From contig JAKALD010000003.1 of NCBI GenBank assembly GCA_021813275.1, positions 1-39,154 on the forward strand: a stretch of 39,154 nucleotides of DNA, in the 5' to 3' direction. Positions 24,682-33,136 of this stretch are shown one piece after another (the first letter of the stretch is position 1; each line of letters opens with the position of its first letter). The position numbers and the translations under genes were made by a program. The DNA comes from Pseudomonadota bacterium. Its GTDB lineage: Bacteria; Pseudomonadota; Gammaproteobacteria; Burkholderiales; SG8-39. The notes under the pieces were generated by a model that worked only from the letters and a program-made list of their open reading frames with translations, searched no databases and was not told the origin of the DNA.

Positions 24682-25411
24682 ATTCAATGTGCGCGAGGAA
24701 GGTCTGGCTGGGCGCCGCCGCATTGACGCCGAACACGACCCCGACCCGATACGCGAGCTCGCTGCCGCGGGCGCTCCGCAGCTCGCCGGTGAGCACAGGG
24801 CCGGCCTGGATCGCATTGTCGCTCGGCCGCAGGTACGCCTCGAAGCCCGGCGCGATCGCGGGCGTGATCCGGTAGGTGAGGCTGTAGGCGCTGCGGAACT
24901 CGAATTTCCCGCTGGCGCCCCCGCCGACCTCTTTTTCCCAGATCAGGTTGAGGCGGTGGTTGAAGCGGCCGCTCTGCTTCGCGATGAGCGGCCCGAATTC
25001 GACCGCGTTCGGCACGTCGGGCTGGACGTTGCGCTCGTACGAGAGCAGGAAGCCGACGTCCGCCCAGTACTCGCCCTGCGGGGTGAGCTGGAACACGTTC
25101 TCGAACTCGTTGCCGACGCGCCGCTGACCCTCGCCCGGCTGGCGCGCGTATTCGCCCAGGTAGATCTCGGGACGCCACCAGTCGGTGAAGGCGTGGCCGA
25201 CCGCGATCTCGTAGGCGCGCTCGCCGCTTACCGCCGGATCGCTGTCCCGAACCTGGAAGCCGCGGACTTCGAGCTCCGTCTGCCCTTTGGTGACGTAGGG
25301 CGAGTACACGATGAAATCGTCGGCGCGGCACGCAAGCGGGACGAGCGCCAGCGCCGAAGCGGCGAGCACGGGCCCGAGAGCGGCCTGCCGGAGGGAACGC
25401 ATCGCGCGCAT
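24668..25411 (-). CDS. Predicted outer-membrane beta-barrel protein
   Basis: A 247-residue exported protein. A signal peptide ends near CRA/DDF (about 30). The rest has alternating polar/aromatic strands with no catalytic motif, and it ends in IEYEFF; a C-terminal Phe is the classic barrel-assembly signal. No named family is recognised. The start at 25411 lies 14 bases after the cupredoxin stop; a second in-frame ATG is at 25402. Its neighbours and the Fur-like boxes upstream suggest a role in metal-responsive envelope function (inference). Confidence 0.8.
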   Translation of the reverse strand: MRAMRSLRQAALGPVLAASALALVPLACRADDFIVYSPYVTKGQTELEVRGFQVRDSDPAVSGERAYEIAVGHAFTDWWRPEIYLGEYARQPGEGQRRVGNEFENVFQLTPQGEYWADVGFLLSYERNVQPDVPNAVEFGPLIAKQSGRFNHRLNLIWEKEVGGGASGKFEFRSAYSLTYRITPAIAPGFEAYLRPSDNAIQAGPVLTGELRSARGSELAYRVGVVFGVNAAAPSQTFLAHIEYEFF

Positions 25412-25425
25412 CGTCGGACGCGCCG

Positions 25426-25773
25426 CTACTTCGCCGGCGGAGCGACCACGACCCAGCCTTGCATGGACTGGTCGAAGTCGTTGAAGAACTTGTAGCGGCC
25501 GGGCTTGAGCGGACCGATGTACACGGTCACCTGGCTGTGCGCCGGCACCACGATCTCGCGCGACAGGTCGTAGCTCTCGAACTCCGCCGGCAGCGCGCCG
25601 TCGTTGCGGATGAGGAGCTTGACGCGCGTGTTCGCCGGGACCGTCAGCTCGGCGGGCGAGAACTGATGCTTCGTGATGACGAGCTGCTTCGCCGGGATTT
25701 CGTCGGCGAGAGCCGGGGTGCCGAGCCCGAGCGCGAAGCACAGAGCCGGCCACGCCAGGTGCGATTTCGTCAC
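25426..25773 (-). CDS. Exported cupredoxin-like protein (P19/EfeO-type neighbour)
   Basis: A 115-residue periplasmic protein. The signal peptide ends near PALA/DE (about 23). The mature part is a cupredoxin fold: VITKHQFSPAELTVPANTRVKLLIRN and then LKPGRYKFFNDF. The usual Cys-His-Met copper ligands after the FFNDF turn are missing, and the only histidines are His36 and one in VPAHSQ; related cupredoxin_1 proteins of iron-uptake loci look similar. It is first in a three-gene set behind a promoter overlapped by Fur-like sites. Confidence 0.82.
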   Translation of the reverse strand: MTKSHLAWPALCFALGLGTPALADEIPAKQLVITKHQFSPAELTVPANTRVKLLIRNDGALPAEFESYDLSREIVVPAHSQVTVYIGPLKPGRYKFFNDFDQSMQGWVVVAPPAK

Positions 25774-25829
25774 TGCTTTTCTCCAGGCCGCGCGGTCGGC
25801 ATTTGGGCAGCCGGGCGCAGGTAATTAAC

Positions 25830-25882
25830 AAGAATAGTTCTCATCATCAGGCCAAGCGGCGTAGTTGTCAATAATTCTCATT
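25830..25882 (-). promoter_or_regulatory. Promoter overlapped by two Fur-box-like sites
   Basis: On the minus strand TTGACA (25871-25866), a 17-base spacer and GATGAT (25848-25843) form a good sigma-70 promoter for the cupredoxin set. AATGAGAATTATTGACA (25882-25866) strongly resembles a Fur box and covers the -35. ATGATGAGAACTATTCTT (25847-25830) is a second Fur-like site covering the -10 and start. This layout implies iron repression. Confidence 0.65.
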
Positions 25883-25948
25883 TGCACTACGGCCGCAAGA
25901 CTGGCAGAGCTTGCGCTCGACAGAGCCGCAAGCTTTTGATTTTTAGTC

Positions 25949-27448
25949 CTAGACGGGCAGACCGAAGTCCACCCCCTCCACAACGTGGTGATCGGCAGCG
26001 ATCGGGAAGGCATCGAGGTCCTTGGTGATCGCCGCGCGCAGGAACGCGTCGACCCACCAGAACACGTCGTGCTCGCGCACCGAGCGCCGGAGCCTGCGCA
26101 TGCGGGCGCGCCGCTCGGCCGCGTCCATCTGGTAGGCAAGGCGAATGGCGTCGGCGACCCCTTCGATGTCGTAGGGATTGACGAGCAGCGCGCCCTTCGC
26201 AAGCTGCACGGCCGCGCCGGCGAACTCCGACAGGATCAGGACGCAGTCCTCCTCGATGCTGCACGCGCAATACTCCTTCGCCACCAGGTTCATGCCGTCC
26301 TTGAGCGGGGTGATGAGCGCGATGTCGGCGGCGCGATAGTAGGCGAGCAGCTCCATCCGCGACAGGCTGCGGTAGGCGTACCACACCGGCACCCAGCCGC
26401 CCGGGCGCGCGAAGCTGCCGTTGATCTTGCCGGTGAGCTGCTCGATCTCGGACTTCAGCCCGCGGTACTCCGCGATGTCCTCGCGGCTCGGCACCACGAC
26501 CTGGATGAGCGAGATGCGCTCGCGCAGCTCGGGGTAGCGCTCGAGCACGTTCTGGAACGCCTTGAGCCGCAGCGGGATGCCCTTGGTGTAGTCGAGCCGG
26601 TCGATGCCGAGGATCAGCTTGCGCTTGGGCAGCAGCGCGTGCAGCTCGCGCGCGCCCGCCGCCACCTCCGCGCTCGCCGCCTGGCGCATGAAGGCGTTGT
26701 AGTCGATGCTGATCGGAAAGGCGCCGATGCGGGTCGTGCGCCCGCGGTGCGTGGCGAGCAGCACCTGGCCGCGCCCCTCGATGCGCGCGTCCTTGAGCAG
26801 CGCGCGCACGCACTGCGTGAAGTTGTGCCGGTCGCGAACCGTCTGCAGCCCGACGAGATCGTACTCGAGCAGCGCCTCGAGCAGCTGCATGCGCCACGGC
26901 AGCTTGAGGAAGATGTCGAGCGGCGGAAACGGGATGTGCAGGAAGAACCCGATGCGCGAGGCCACGTCGAGCCGCCGCAGCTCGGCCGCGACGTTCATCA
27001 GGTGGTAGTCGTGCACCCAGATGAAGTCCTCCTGGCTGCTCGCCTCGCGCACCACGTAGGCGAACTTGCGGTTCACGGTGCAGTAGGCCTGCCAGTAGCC
27101 GGGGTCGAAGTTGCACAGCGACTGCAGGTCGTGGAACAGCGGCCAGATGACCTCGTTGGCGAAGCCCTCGTAGAAGCCGCGCACTTCCTCCGCGGTCAGC
27201 GCGACCCCGCGCAGCGCATAGCCCGCGTCCTCGCTCGCCGCGGCGAGCTCCTGGCTCAGGTCGGGCATCGACTCGGACGCGCCGGGCCATCCGATCCACG
27301 TGCCGCCGCGGTGGCGCAGCACCGGCAGCAGCGCGGTGACCAGTCCGCCGGCGCCGGGCAGCGCGCGCCAGCGCCCGGAGGGCTCGCGGCGGAAGGCGAA
27401 CGGGAGGCGGTTGGACACCACGACCAGCTGTCCGCGTTTGGCTTGCAT
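25949..27448 (-). CDS. otsA: Trehalose-6-phosphate synthase (GT20)
   Basis: A 499-residue cytosolic glycosyltransferase transferring glucose from UDP-glucose to glucose-6-phosphate. Family motifs: VVSNRLPF at the N-terminus, GGTWIGWPG, WVHDYHL near 145, GFFLHIPFP, GIDRLDYTKGIPLRL near 264 and TPLKDGMNLVAKEY near 360. ATG 27448 gives the normal N-terminus and has a GGGAGA ribosome site. No trehalose-6-phosphate phosphatase (otsB) is seen in the window. A glucosylglycerol-phosphate synthase cannot be fully excluded, as it shares the fold. Confidence 0.93.
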   Translation of the reverse strand: MQAKRGQLVVVSNRLPFAFRREPSGRWRALPGAGGLVTALLPVLRHRGGTWIGWPGASESMPDLSQELAAASEDAGYALRGVALTAEEVRGFYEGFANEVIWPLFHDLQSLCNFDPGYWQAYCTVNRKFAYVVREASSQEDFIWVHDYHLMNVAAELRRLDVASRIGFFLHIPFPPLDIFLKLPWRMQLLEALLEYDLVGLQTVRDRHNFTQCVRALLKDARIEGRGQVLLATHRGRTTRIGAFPISIDYNAFMRQAASAEVAAGARELHALLPKRKLILGIDRLDYTKGIPLRLKAFQNVLERYPELRERISLIQVVVPSREDIAEYRGLKSEIEQLTGKINGSFARPGGWVPVWYAYRSLSRMELLAYYRAADIALITPLKDGMNLVAKEYCACSIEEDCVLILSEFAGAAVQLAKGALLVNPYDIEGVADAIRLAYQMDAAERRARMRRLRRSVREHDVFWWVDAFLRAAITKDLDAFPIAADHHVVEGVDFGLPV

Positions 27449-27595
27449 GGCAACAGTCTCCCGAAGTCGTGGACAGGACGCGCCGCGGCGCAAGCGCGCC
27501 GCGCGCAGCCGTCGCGCGGCGCGATCCCGATTATCGCGCAACGCCGGGGCCCGGCGCGCGGCGGCGCGTTATCATGCACGCGGTATTCGCCGCGC

Positions 27596-28681
27596 ATGAC
27601 CCAGCCCCGGACCGAAAACATCAACGTGGCGTCGCTGGACGCCATGCCTTCGCCGCGCGAGCTGAAGGCGCGCGTTCCGCTCGGCGACGCGGCCGCGGCC
27701 TCGGTCGCCGAGTCGCGCGCGACGCTGTGCCGGATCCTCGACCACAGCGATCACCGCCTGTTCGTCGTGGTCGGGCCCTGCTCCATCCACGATCCGCGCG
27801 CCGGGCTCGAGTACGCACAGCGGCTCGCCGCGCTCGCGCGCGAGCTGCGCGACACCTTCTACCTCGTGATGCGGGTGTATTTCGAGAAGCCGCGCACGGT
27901 CTCCGGCTGGAAAGGCTACATCAACGATCCGCGCATGGACGACTCGTTCCACATCGAGGAAGGCATGGAGCGCGCGCGCGCCTTCCTGCGCGCGGTGGCC
28001 GAGCTCGGCCTGCCGGCCGCGACCGAGGCGCTCGACCCGATCGCGCCGCAGTACCTGGGCGACCTGGTCGCCTGGTACGCGATCGGCGCGCGCACCAGCG
28101 AGTCGCAGACGCATCGCGAGATGGCGAGCGGGCTCTCGGCGCCGGTGGGCTTCAAGAACGGCACCGACGGCGACGTGGGCGTCGCGATCAACGCGATCCG
28201 CTCGGCGAGCCGCCCGCACAGCTTCCTCGGCATCAGCCAGGACGGCGTCTCGGCCATCGTGCGCACGCGCGGCAACCGCTACGGCCACCTGGTGCTGCGC
28301 GGCGGCCAGGCGGGCCCCAATTACGACACCGCGCACGTCGCGCTCGCCGAGCAGGCGCTCGCGCAGGCCGGCCTCGCGGCGAACATCGTGGTCGACTGCT
28401 CGCACGCGAACTCGTTCAAGAAACCGGAGCTGCAGCCGCTCGTGTTCCGCGACTGCATCCACCAGATCGTCGAGGGCAACGCCTCGCTCGTCGGGCTGAT
28501 GCTCGAGAGCAACCTGGTGGGCGGCAACCAGCCGATCCCCGAGGACCGCTCGAAGCTCGTCTACGGCTGCTCGGTCACCGATCCGTGCATCGACTGGGAG
28601 ACGACCGCCGCGCTGCTGCGCGCGAGCGCCCCGCAGGCCGGCCCGGCGCTGCGCGCCCGAGCGCCGCGCGCAGTCAGCTAG
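27596..28681 (+). CDS. aroG: Phospho-2-dehydro-3-deoxyheptonate aldolase (DAHP synthase, class I)
   Basis: A 361-residue enzyme condensing phosphoenolpyruvate and erythrose-4-phosphate, the first step of the shikimate pathway. Motifs: VVGPCSIHDP near 58-67, FEKPRTVSGWKG, ATEALDPIAPQY, IGARTSESQTHREMASGL, KNGTDGD, and VDCSHANS (metal site). Length and layout match the AroF/G/H (I-alpha) group, normally feedback-inhibited by an aromatic amino acid; which one cannot be told. The reading frame is open far upstream, opposite otsA, but ATG 27596 gives the family N-terminus (MTQPRTENINV). Confidence 0.95.
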   Translation: MTQPRTENINVASLDAMPSPRELKARVPLGDAAAASVAESRATLCRILDHSDHRLFVVVGPCSIHDPRAGLEYAQRLAALARELRDTFYLVMRVYFEKPRTVSGWKGYINDPRMDDSFHIEEGMERARAFLRAVAELGLPAATEALDPIAPQYLGDLVAWYAIGARTSESQTHREMASGLSAPVGFKNGTDGDVGVAINAIRSASRPHSFLGISQDGVSAIVRTRGNRYGHLVLRGGQAGPNYDTAHVALAEQALAQAGLAANIVVDCSHANSFKKPELQPLVFRDCIHQIVEGNASLVGLMLESNLVGGNQPIPEDRSKLVYGCSVTDPCIDWETTAALLRASAPQAGPALRARAPRAVS

Positions 28682-28687
28682 GCCGCG

Positions 28688-28693
28688 TAATAT
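28688..28693 (+). promoter_or_regulatory. Possible -10 of the Mla/MCE operon
   Basis: TAATAT lies 25 bases before the permease ATG, just after the aroG stop. No good -35 is seen, so it is weakly supported. Confidence 0.3.
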
Positions 28694-28718
28694 TCCGAAC
28701 CTCGTTCTCGCCGAGCCC

Positions 28719-29858
28719 ATGGCGCTCAGTCGAGCCTCCGAATCTCCCGCCGCCGTGCAACTCGTGCCGCGCGAGGCGGGCGCCGAGCTGCGCTGCGCCG
28801 GGGCCTGGGTCGTGCACAGCATCGCCGGGCTGGAGCGCCGCCTGGACGCGATCGAGTGGCCCGCCGCCGGAAGCCTGGTGATCGACGCTTCGGCCGTCGA
28901 CGCCATGGACACCTCGGGCGCCTGGGTGCTGCAGCGGACCGTGCGCGCGCTGCGCGCGCGCGGCCGCGAGGTCGAGCTGCGCGGAATGCGCCCCGCGTTC
29001 GAGGCCCTGCTGCAGCTGGTGACGGAGCGCAGCGCCGCCGCCGCGCCGGCCGCCCCGCAGGCGCCGGGCGCGCTGTTCCGCATCGGCGGCGCGACGGTGG
29101 AGGCACTGCGCAGCGCGCTCGGGCTCGTCGCCTTCCTCGGCGAAGCGGCGCTCGTTCTCGGGCGCTCGCTCGCCCAGCCGCGGCGCATCCGCTGGCGCGC
29201 GATCCTGCACAACCTGCAGAGCGCCGGCTACGAAGCGCTGCCGATCACCGGGCTGCTGTCGTTCCTGATGGGGGTCGTGATCGCCTACCAGGGCGCGGAG
29301 CAGCTCGCGCGCTTCGGCGCCAACATCTACATCGCCGACCTGGTCGGCCTGTCGATGGCGCGCGAGCTCTCGCCGCTGCTTACCGCGATCATCGTCGCCG
29401 GCCGGTCGGGATCCGCCTACGCGGCGCAGATCGGGACCATGAAGGTCACCGAGGAGATCGACGCGCTGCGCACCATCGGCGTCGTTCCCATGGAGCTGCT
29501 GGTGCTGCCCAAGATGCTGGCGCTCGTCATCGCGCTGCCGCTGCTCACCGTGTACACCGACGTCATGGGCGTGTTCGGCGGCATGGTCATGGCGAGCGCG
29601 CAGGTCGGCGTCGGCTTCGGCGCGTTTATCGACCGCCTCGAGCACGCGATGACGCTCTCCTCGTACCTGACGGGGATCGGCAAGACCCCCGTGTTCGCGG
29701 TCATCGTGGCGCTGGTGGGGTGCTATCAGGGCTTTCAGGCCACCGGCAGCGCTGACAGCGTGGGCCGGCAGACCACGGTGAGCGTCGTGCAATCCATCTT
29801 CCTGGTGATCGTCAGCGACGCGCTGTTCTCGATCGCGTTCAGCCGCTTCCACCTATGA
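28719..29858 (+). CDS. mlaE: MlaE-type ABC permease with N-terminal STAS domain
   Basis: A 379-residue inner-membrane permease. An N-terminal STAS-like domain (about 15-105; LVIDASAVDAMDTSGAWVL) is fused to the MlaE/YrbE permease: AGYEALPITGLLSFLMGVVIAYQG, LSPLLTAIIVAGRSGSAYAAQIGTM, EEIDALRTIG and about five membrane helices. MlaFEDB-type complexes move phospholipids between the membranes; in E. coli the STAS partner MlaB is separate, whereas here it is fused. It is the first gene of four and overlaps the ATPase by four bases. Confidence 0.92.
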   Translation: MALSRASESPAAVQLVPREAGAELRCAGAWVVHSIAGLERRLDAIEWPAAGSLVIDASAVDAMDTSGAWVLQRTVRALRARGREVELRGMRPAFEALLQLVTERSAAAAPAAPQAPGALFRIGGATVEALRSALGLVAFLGEAALVLGRSLAQPRRIRWRAILHNLQSAGYEALPITGLLSFLMGVVIAYQGAEQLARFGANIYIADLVGLSMARELSPLLTAIIVAGRSGSAYAAQIGTMKVTEEIDALRTIGVVPMELLVLPKMLALVIALPLLTVYTDVMGVFGGMVMASAQVGVGFGAFIDRLEHAMTLSSYLTGIGKTPVFAVIVALVGCYQGFQATGSADSVGRQTTVSVVQSIFLVIVSDALFSIAFSRFHL

Positions 29859-30658
29859 GCGCCCCGATCGAGCCGATGCAGGGCAGCGCCCCGATGGTCG
29901 AGATCCGGGACCTGAACACGCGCTTCGGAGCAGCGGTGGTGCACGAGAACGTGAGCCTCGCGGTGCGCCCCGGCGAGATCTTCGCGCTGGTCGGCGCGAG
30001 CGGCTGCGGCAAGTCGACGCTCCTGCGCGAGACGATCGTGCTGCAGCCGCCGCAGTCCGGCTCGATCCGCGTCTTCGGGCTGGAGGTGATCGGGCTGAGC
30101 GATCGCGACGCCCTGCCGCTGCGCCGCAGGTGGGGCGTCATGTTCGAGCGCGGCGCGCTGTTCAGCTCGCTGACGGTGCTGGAGAACGTGGGCATGGTGC
30201 TGCGCGAGCACACGCAGCTCGGCGAGCGGCTGATCGACGAGATCGCGGCGCTCAAGGTCGCGCTGACCGGGCTCCCGCCGGACGCGTGCGCCAAGTACCC
30301 GAGCGAGCTGAGCGGCGGCATGCGCAAGCGCGCGGCGCTCGCGCGCGCCCTCGCGCTCGACCCCGAGCTGCTGTTCCTCGACGAGCCCACCGCCGGCCTC
30401 GATCCGCTGAGCGCGAGCGGCATCGACGTCCTGATCCGGCATCTGAAGGAGTCGCTCGGGCTGACCATCATGCTGGTGACGCACGACCTCGACCTGCTGT
30501 GGCGCACCGCCGACCGCGTGGCGGTCATGGGCGAGTCGCGCATCCTCGGAATCGGCACCATGGAGGAGCTGTCGCGCTCCGAGCACCCGCTGATCCGCGA
30601 GTACTTCTACGGGCCGCGCGGGCGCGCGGCGCGCGAGCAGGCATGGAAACGAAAGTAA
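29855..30658 (+). CDS. mlaF: MlaF-type ABC transporter ATPase
   Basis: A 267-residue ATPase powering the Mla/MCE lipid transporter. Walker A GASGCGKST is near 49-57, the signature LSGGMRKRAALARAL near 150-164, Walker B LLFLDEPTAGLDP near 170-182, and the switch His in VTHDLD near 207-212. The start overlaps the permease stop (ATGA) and the end overlaps the MCE gene by 16 bases, indicating strict co-expression. Confidence 0.93.
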   Translation: MSAPIEPMQGSAPMVEIRDLNTRFGAAVVHENVSLAVRPGEIFALVGASGCGKSTLLRETIVLQPPQSGSIRVFGLEVIGLSDRDALPLRRRWGVMFERGALFSSLTVLENVGMVLREHTQLGERLIDEIAALKVALTGLPPDACAKYPSELSGGMRKRAALARALALDPELLFLDEPTAGLDPLSASGIDVLIRHLKESLGLTIMLVTHDLDLLWRTADRVAVMGESRILGIGTMEELSRSEHPLIREYFYGPRGRAAREQAWKRK

Positions 30659-31542
30659 GCTACGTCGCGGTCGGAATTTTCGTGCTCGTCCTCGGCGCGG
30701 CGCTGATCGGCGGCGTGCTGTGGATCTCGAGCGGCACCGCGTACCGCGCCGCGTACGAAACCTACGTGACCTACATGAGCGAGTCGGTCGCCGGCCTGAG
30801 CCTCAGCGCTCCGGTGCGCGATCACGGAGTCGAGGTGGGCCAGGTGCGCCGCATCGCGCTCGCGCCGCTCGACCCGGAGCAGGTCGAGCTGACGCTCGAC
30901 ATCGAGCGCGGCACGCCCGTGAAGCAGGACACCTTCGCGACGCTGCGCACCCAGGGGCTGACCGGCATCGCCTTCGTCGAGCTCTCCGGCGGCAGCCGCG
31001 GCTCGCCGCCATTGCGCGCCCTGCCCGGCCAGCCGCACCCGGTGATCCCCAGCAAGCCTTCCTTCATGCTGGGCCTCGAGAAGCAGGTGAGCGCGCTGCT
31101 CGCCAACCTCGACCGCACCAGCGAGCGGCTGAACGCCATCATGGACGACGACAACCGCCGTTCGATCGCGCAGACGCTGCGCAACCTCGACCGGCTCTCG
31201 CAGACGCTCGCCGCGCGCTCGGCGGCGATCGACTCGAGCCTGGCCGACGCGGCGCGCGCCATGCGCGACACCGCGCGCGTCACCGCCGAGCTGCCCGAGC
31301 TGGTCGAGCGCCTGCAGCGCAGCGCCGTCGCGTTCGAGCGCATGGCGAACGAAGTGGGGCGCGCGAGCGCGAGCGCGAGCGAGACGCTGGCCGGCACAAC
31401 CCTGCCGCAGGTGAATGCGCTGGTGGGCGAGCTGCGCGAGCTCACCGGCTCGCTGCAGCGCTTCAGCGGCGAGCTGGAGCGCAACCCGAGCGTGCTGCTG
31501 TACGGCCGGCCCGCGCCGAAGCCCGGGCCGGGGGAGCGATGA
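30643..31542 (+). CDS. mlaD: MCE-domain substrate-binding protein (MlaD-like)
   Basis: A 299-residue protein with one N-terminal membrane helix (about 7-29), an MCE domain (about 38-120; VAGLSLSAPVRDHGVEVGQV, LRTQGLTGIAFVELSGG) and a long helical C-terminal region rich in heptad-like Leu/Ala (about 140-275). MCE proteins form hexameric rings that channel lipid across the periplasm. The extended coiled tail is longer than in E. coli MlaD and resembles single-MCE proteins of PqiB/Mce-like systems. The start inside the ATPase 3' end and the ATGA overlap with the next gene support an operon. Confidence 0.9.
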   Translation: METKVSYVAVGIFVLVLGAALIGGVLWISSGTAYRAAYETYVTYMSESVAGLSLSAPVRDHGVEVGQVRRIALAPLDPEQVELTLDIERGTPVKQDTFATLRTQGLTGIAFVELSGGSRGSPPLRALPGQPHPVIPSKPSFMLGLEKQVSALLANLDRTSERLNAIMDDDNRRSIAQTLRNLDRLSQTLAARSAAIDSSLADAARAMRDTARVTAELPELVERLQRSAVAFERMANEVGRASASASETLAGTTLPQVNALVGELRELTGSLQRFSGELERNPSVLLYGRPAPKPGPGER

Positions 31543-32162
31543 GCCCGACGGGCAGCCGCCTGCGCGCCGCGGCGGCGCTCCTCGTCGGGGCGCTCGCTGC
31601 CGGCTGCGCGCCGCAGCCGCCGCGCGCCGCGGCCGCGAACGTGTACCTGCTCAGCGCGCTTCCGGCCGCGAGTTCCCACCGCCCCGCTCGGCGCGAGGGC
31701 GTACTGGCGGTGAGCCCGCCGCGCGCGCAGCCCGGTTTCGACACGGACCGAATGGTCTACGTGCAGCGCCCCTACGAGATCGAGTACTTCGCGGACAACC
31801 GCTGGGCCGAGCCGCCCGCGCGCATGCTCGCTCCGCTCCTCGCGCAGGCGCTCGAGCGAAGCGGCGCCTTTCGCGCGGTCGTCCAGGCCCCGAGCGCGGT
31901 CGCGGCCGACCTGCGGCTCGACACCGAGCTCGTGCGGCTGCAGCAGGACTTCAGCACTCGTCCCAGCCGGATCGAGCTCACGCTGCGCGCGCAGCTCGTC
32001 GACCTGCGCCACGGGCGCAGCCTCGCCACCCGCGAATTCGACGTGACGGAGCCCGCCCCGCACGACGATCCCTACGGAGGCGTCGTCGCCGCCAACCAGG
32101 CGGTTGCGCGCATGCTCGGCCAGCTCGTCGCGTTCTGCGCCGACGCTGCGGCAAACCCCTGA
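31539..32162 (+). CDS. PqiC-like ABC transport auxiliary lipoprotein
   Basis: A 207-residue lipoprotein with lipobox LAAGC (Cys23). The mature part is of the ABC_trans_aux/PqiC type (VYVQRPYEIEYFADNRWAEPP, LLAQALERSGAFRAV). Such lipoproteins sit in the outer membrane and receive the MCE assembly. It completes a self-contained four-gene transporter. The start overlaps the MCE gene stop (ATGA). Confidence 0.9.
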   Translation: MSPTGSRLRAAAALLVGALAAGCAPQPPRAAAANVYLLSALPAASSHRPARREGVLAVSPPRAQPGFDTDRMVYVQRPYEIEYFADNRWAEPPARMLAPLLAQALERSGAFRAVVQAPSAVAADLRLDTELVRLQQDFSTRPSRIELTLRAQLVDLRHGRSLATREFDVTEPAPHDDPYGGVVAANQAVARMLGQLVAFCADAAANP

Positions 32163-32177
32163 CGCTCCCCCTCGCCG

Positions 32178-32795
32178 ATGCTCCAGCGCCTGATCGAGCT
32201 GCGCGAGCGCACGGTCTATTACGTCGCAGGATCCCGGCCCGCGGCCTATTTCATCGCCGACGTTGAGGCGCAGGGCGTCCTCGTCAACTCGCCCGCCTTC
32301 GATCCCCGCCTGCTGCAGGGGCTGCAGGCGCTCGCCCCGCTGAAGTACGTGTTTCTCCCGAGCCGGCGCGGCGCGCTCGACCTGGATCGCTGGCGCGGCG
32401 CGAGCGGCGCCGAGACCCTGGCGACCGAGGCCGAGGCGCCCGCGATCGCCGGCACGATCGACTTGATGCTCGCGCGCGGCCGCAAGCTCACCCGGACCAT
32501 CGACTTCCTGCAGATGGCGGGCGTCACCGAAGGCAGCTGCGCGCTGCGCATCCGGAACAACGGCGGCGTGCTGTTCTTCGGTCCGATCCTCGAGCCGGGC
32601 GCCGACGGCTGGCCCGTCCTCGTGCCGCACGCCGACGATCACTCCGCCGAGAACCGCCTGCTGGGCGCGCTTGGCCTGCAGGACCTGCGCTTCGAGTACG
32701 CGTTCACCGACGTCTTCGAGCCCGGCCGAACGCGCTTCGGCCCCGGAGCGGATGCGGCGATCCGGATCCGCCTGCAGCGCCTGCTCGAGGCGTAG
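32178..32795 (+). CDS. Conserved hypothetical protein, possibly metallo-beta-lactamase-fold-like
   Basis: A 205-residue cytosolic protein. Segments such as YFIADVEAQGVLVNSPAFDP, LAPLKYVFLPSR and GVLFFGPILEP resemble the strand layout of metallo-beta-lactamase-fold proteins, but the metal motif HxHxDH is absent, so a hydrolase call is not justified. It begins 15 bases after the lipoprotein gene and may be cotranscribed with the lipid transporter. Function unknown. Confidence 0.7.
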   Translation: MLQRLIELRERTVYYVAGSRPAAYFIADVEAQGVLVNSPAFDPRLLQGLQALAPLKYVFLPSRRGALDLDRWRGASGAETLATEAEAPAIAGTIDLMLARGRKLTRTIDFLQMAGVTEGSCALRIRNNGGVLFFGPILEPGADGWPVLVPHADDHSAENRLLGALGLQDLRFEYAFTDVFEPGRTRFGPGADAAIRIRLQRLLEA

Positions 32796-32801
32796 CCGGC
32801 G

Positions 32802-33113
32802 CTACATGCCGAGCATGCGGCCGATCTGCGCCACGTACTCGGCGACCGTGATGGCTTCCTCGACCACCGCTTCGCGAACGTTCTCGAGGCTGGCGCGCAC
32901 GTTGCGCAGGCCGCGGTGCACCTCACCCTGGTCGCGCTGCGGGGACTTGAGCAGGCGGCGCAGCGCCTCGACCTCGTCGCGCAGCGACTGCAGGTCTTCC
33001 GACCCGCCCTGCACCTTCGCGAGATCCTGCTCGAGCGCGCCGACCAGCCGCGCGACCTCGGCCAGGTCGATCTCCCGGCCCGCGCCGCTCTCGGGTGCCG
33101 CTTTCTTCACCAT
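32802..33113 (-). CDS. Small coiled-coil hypothetical protein
   Basis: A 103-residue charged protein predicted to be almost wholly helical (IDLAEVARLVGALEQDL, LQSLRDEVEALRRLL, VRASLENVREAVVEE). No domain is recognised. ATG 33113 is chosen because the upstream extension of the frame runs through the BON lipoprotein gene and looks like its shadow. It starts 23 bases after the BON gene stop and is probably cotranscribed with it. Confidence 0.65.
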   Translation of the reverse strand: MVKKAAPESGAGREIDLAEVARLVGALEQDLAKVQGGSEDLQSLRDEVEALRRLLKSPQRDQGEVHRGLRNVRASLENVREAVVEEAITVAEYVAQIGRMLGM

Positions 33114-33136
33114 CGAACGAGCTCTGCGGGCCTTCG

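Noticed and set aside
25985-27595. Long upstream extension of the aroG frame opposite otsA
   Set aside because: The composition is that of an antisense shadow, and DAHP synthase homology begins at 27596.
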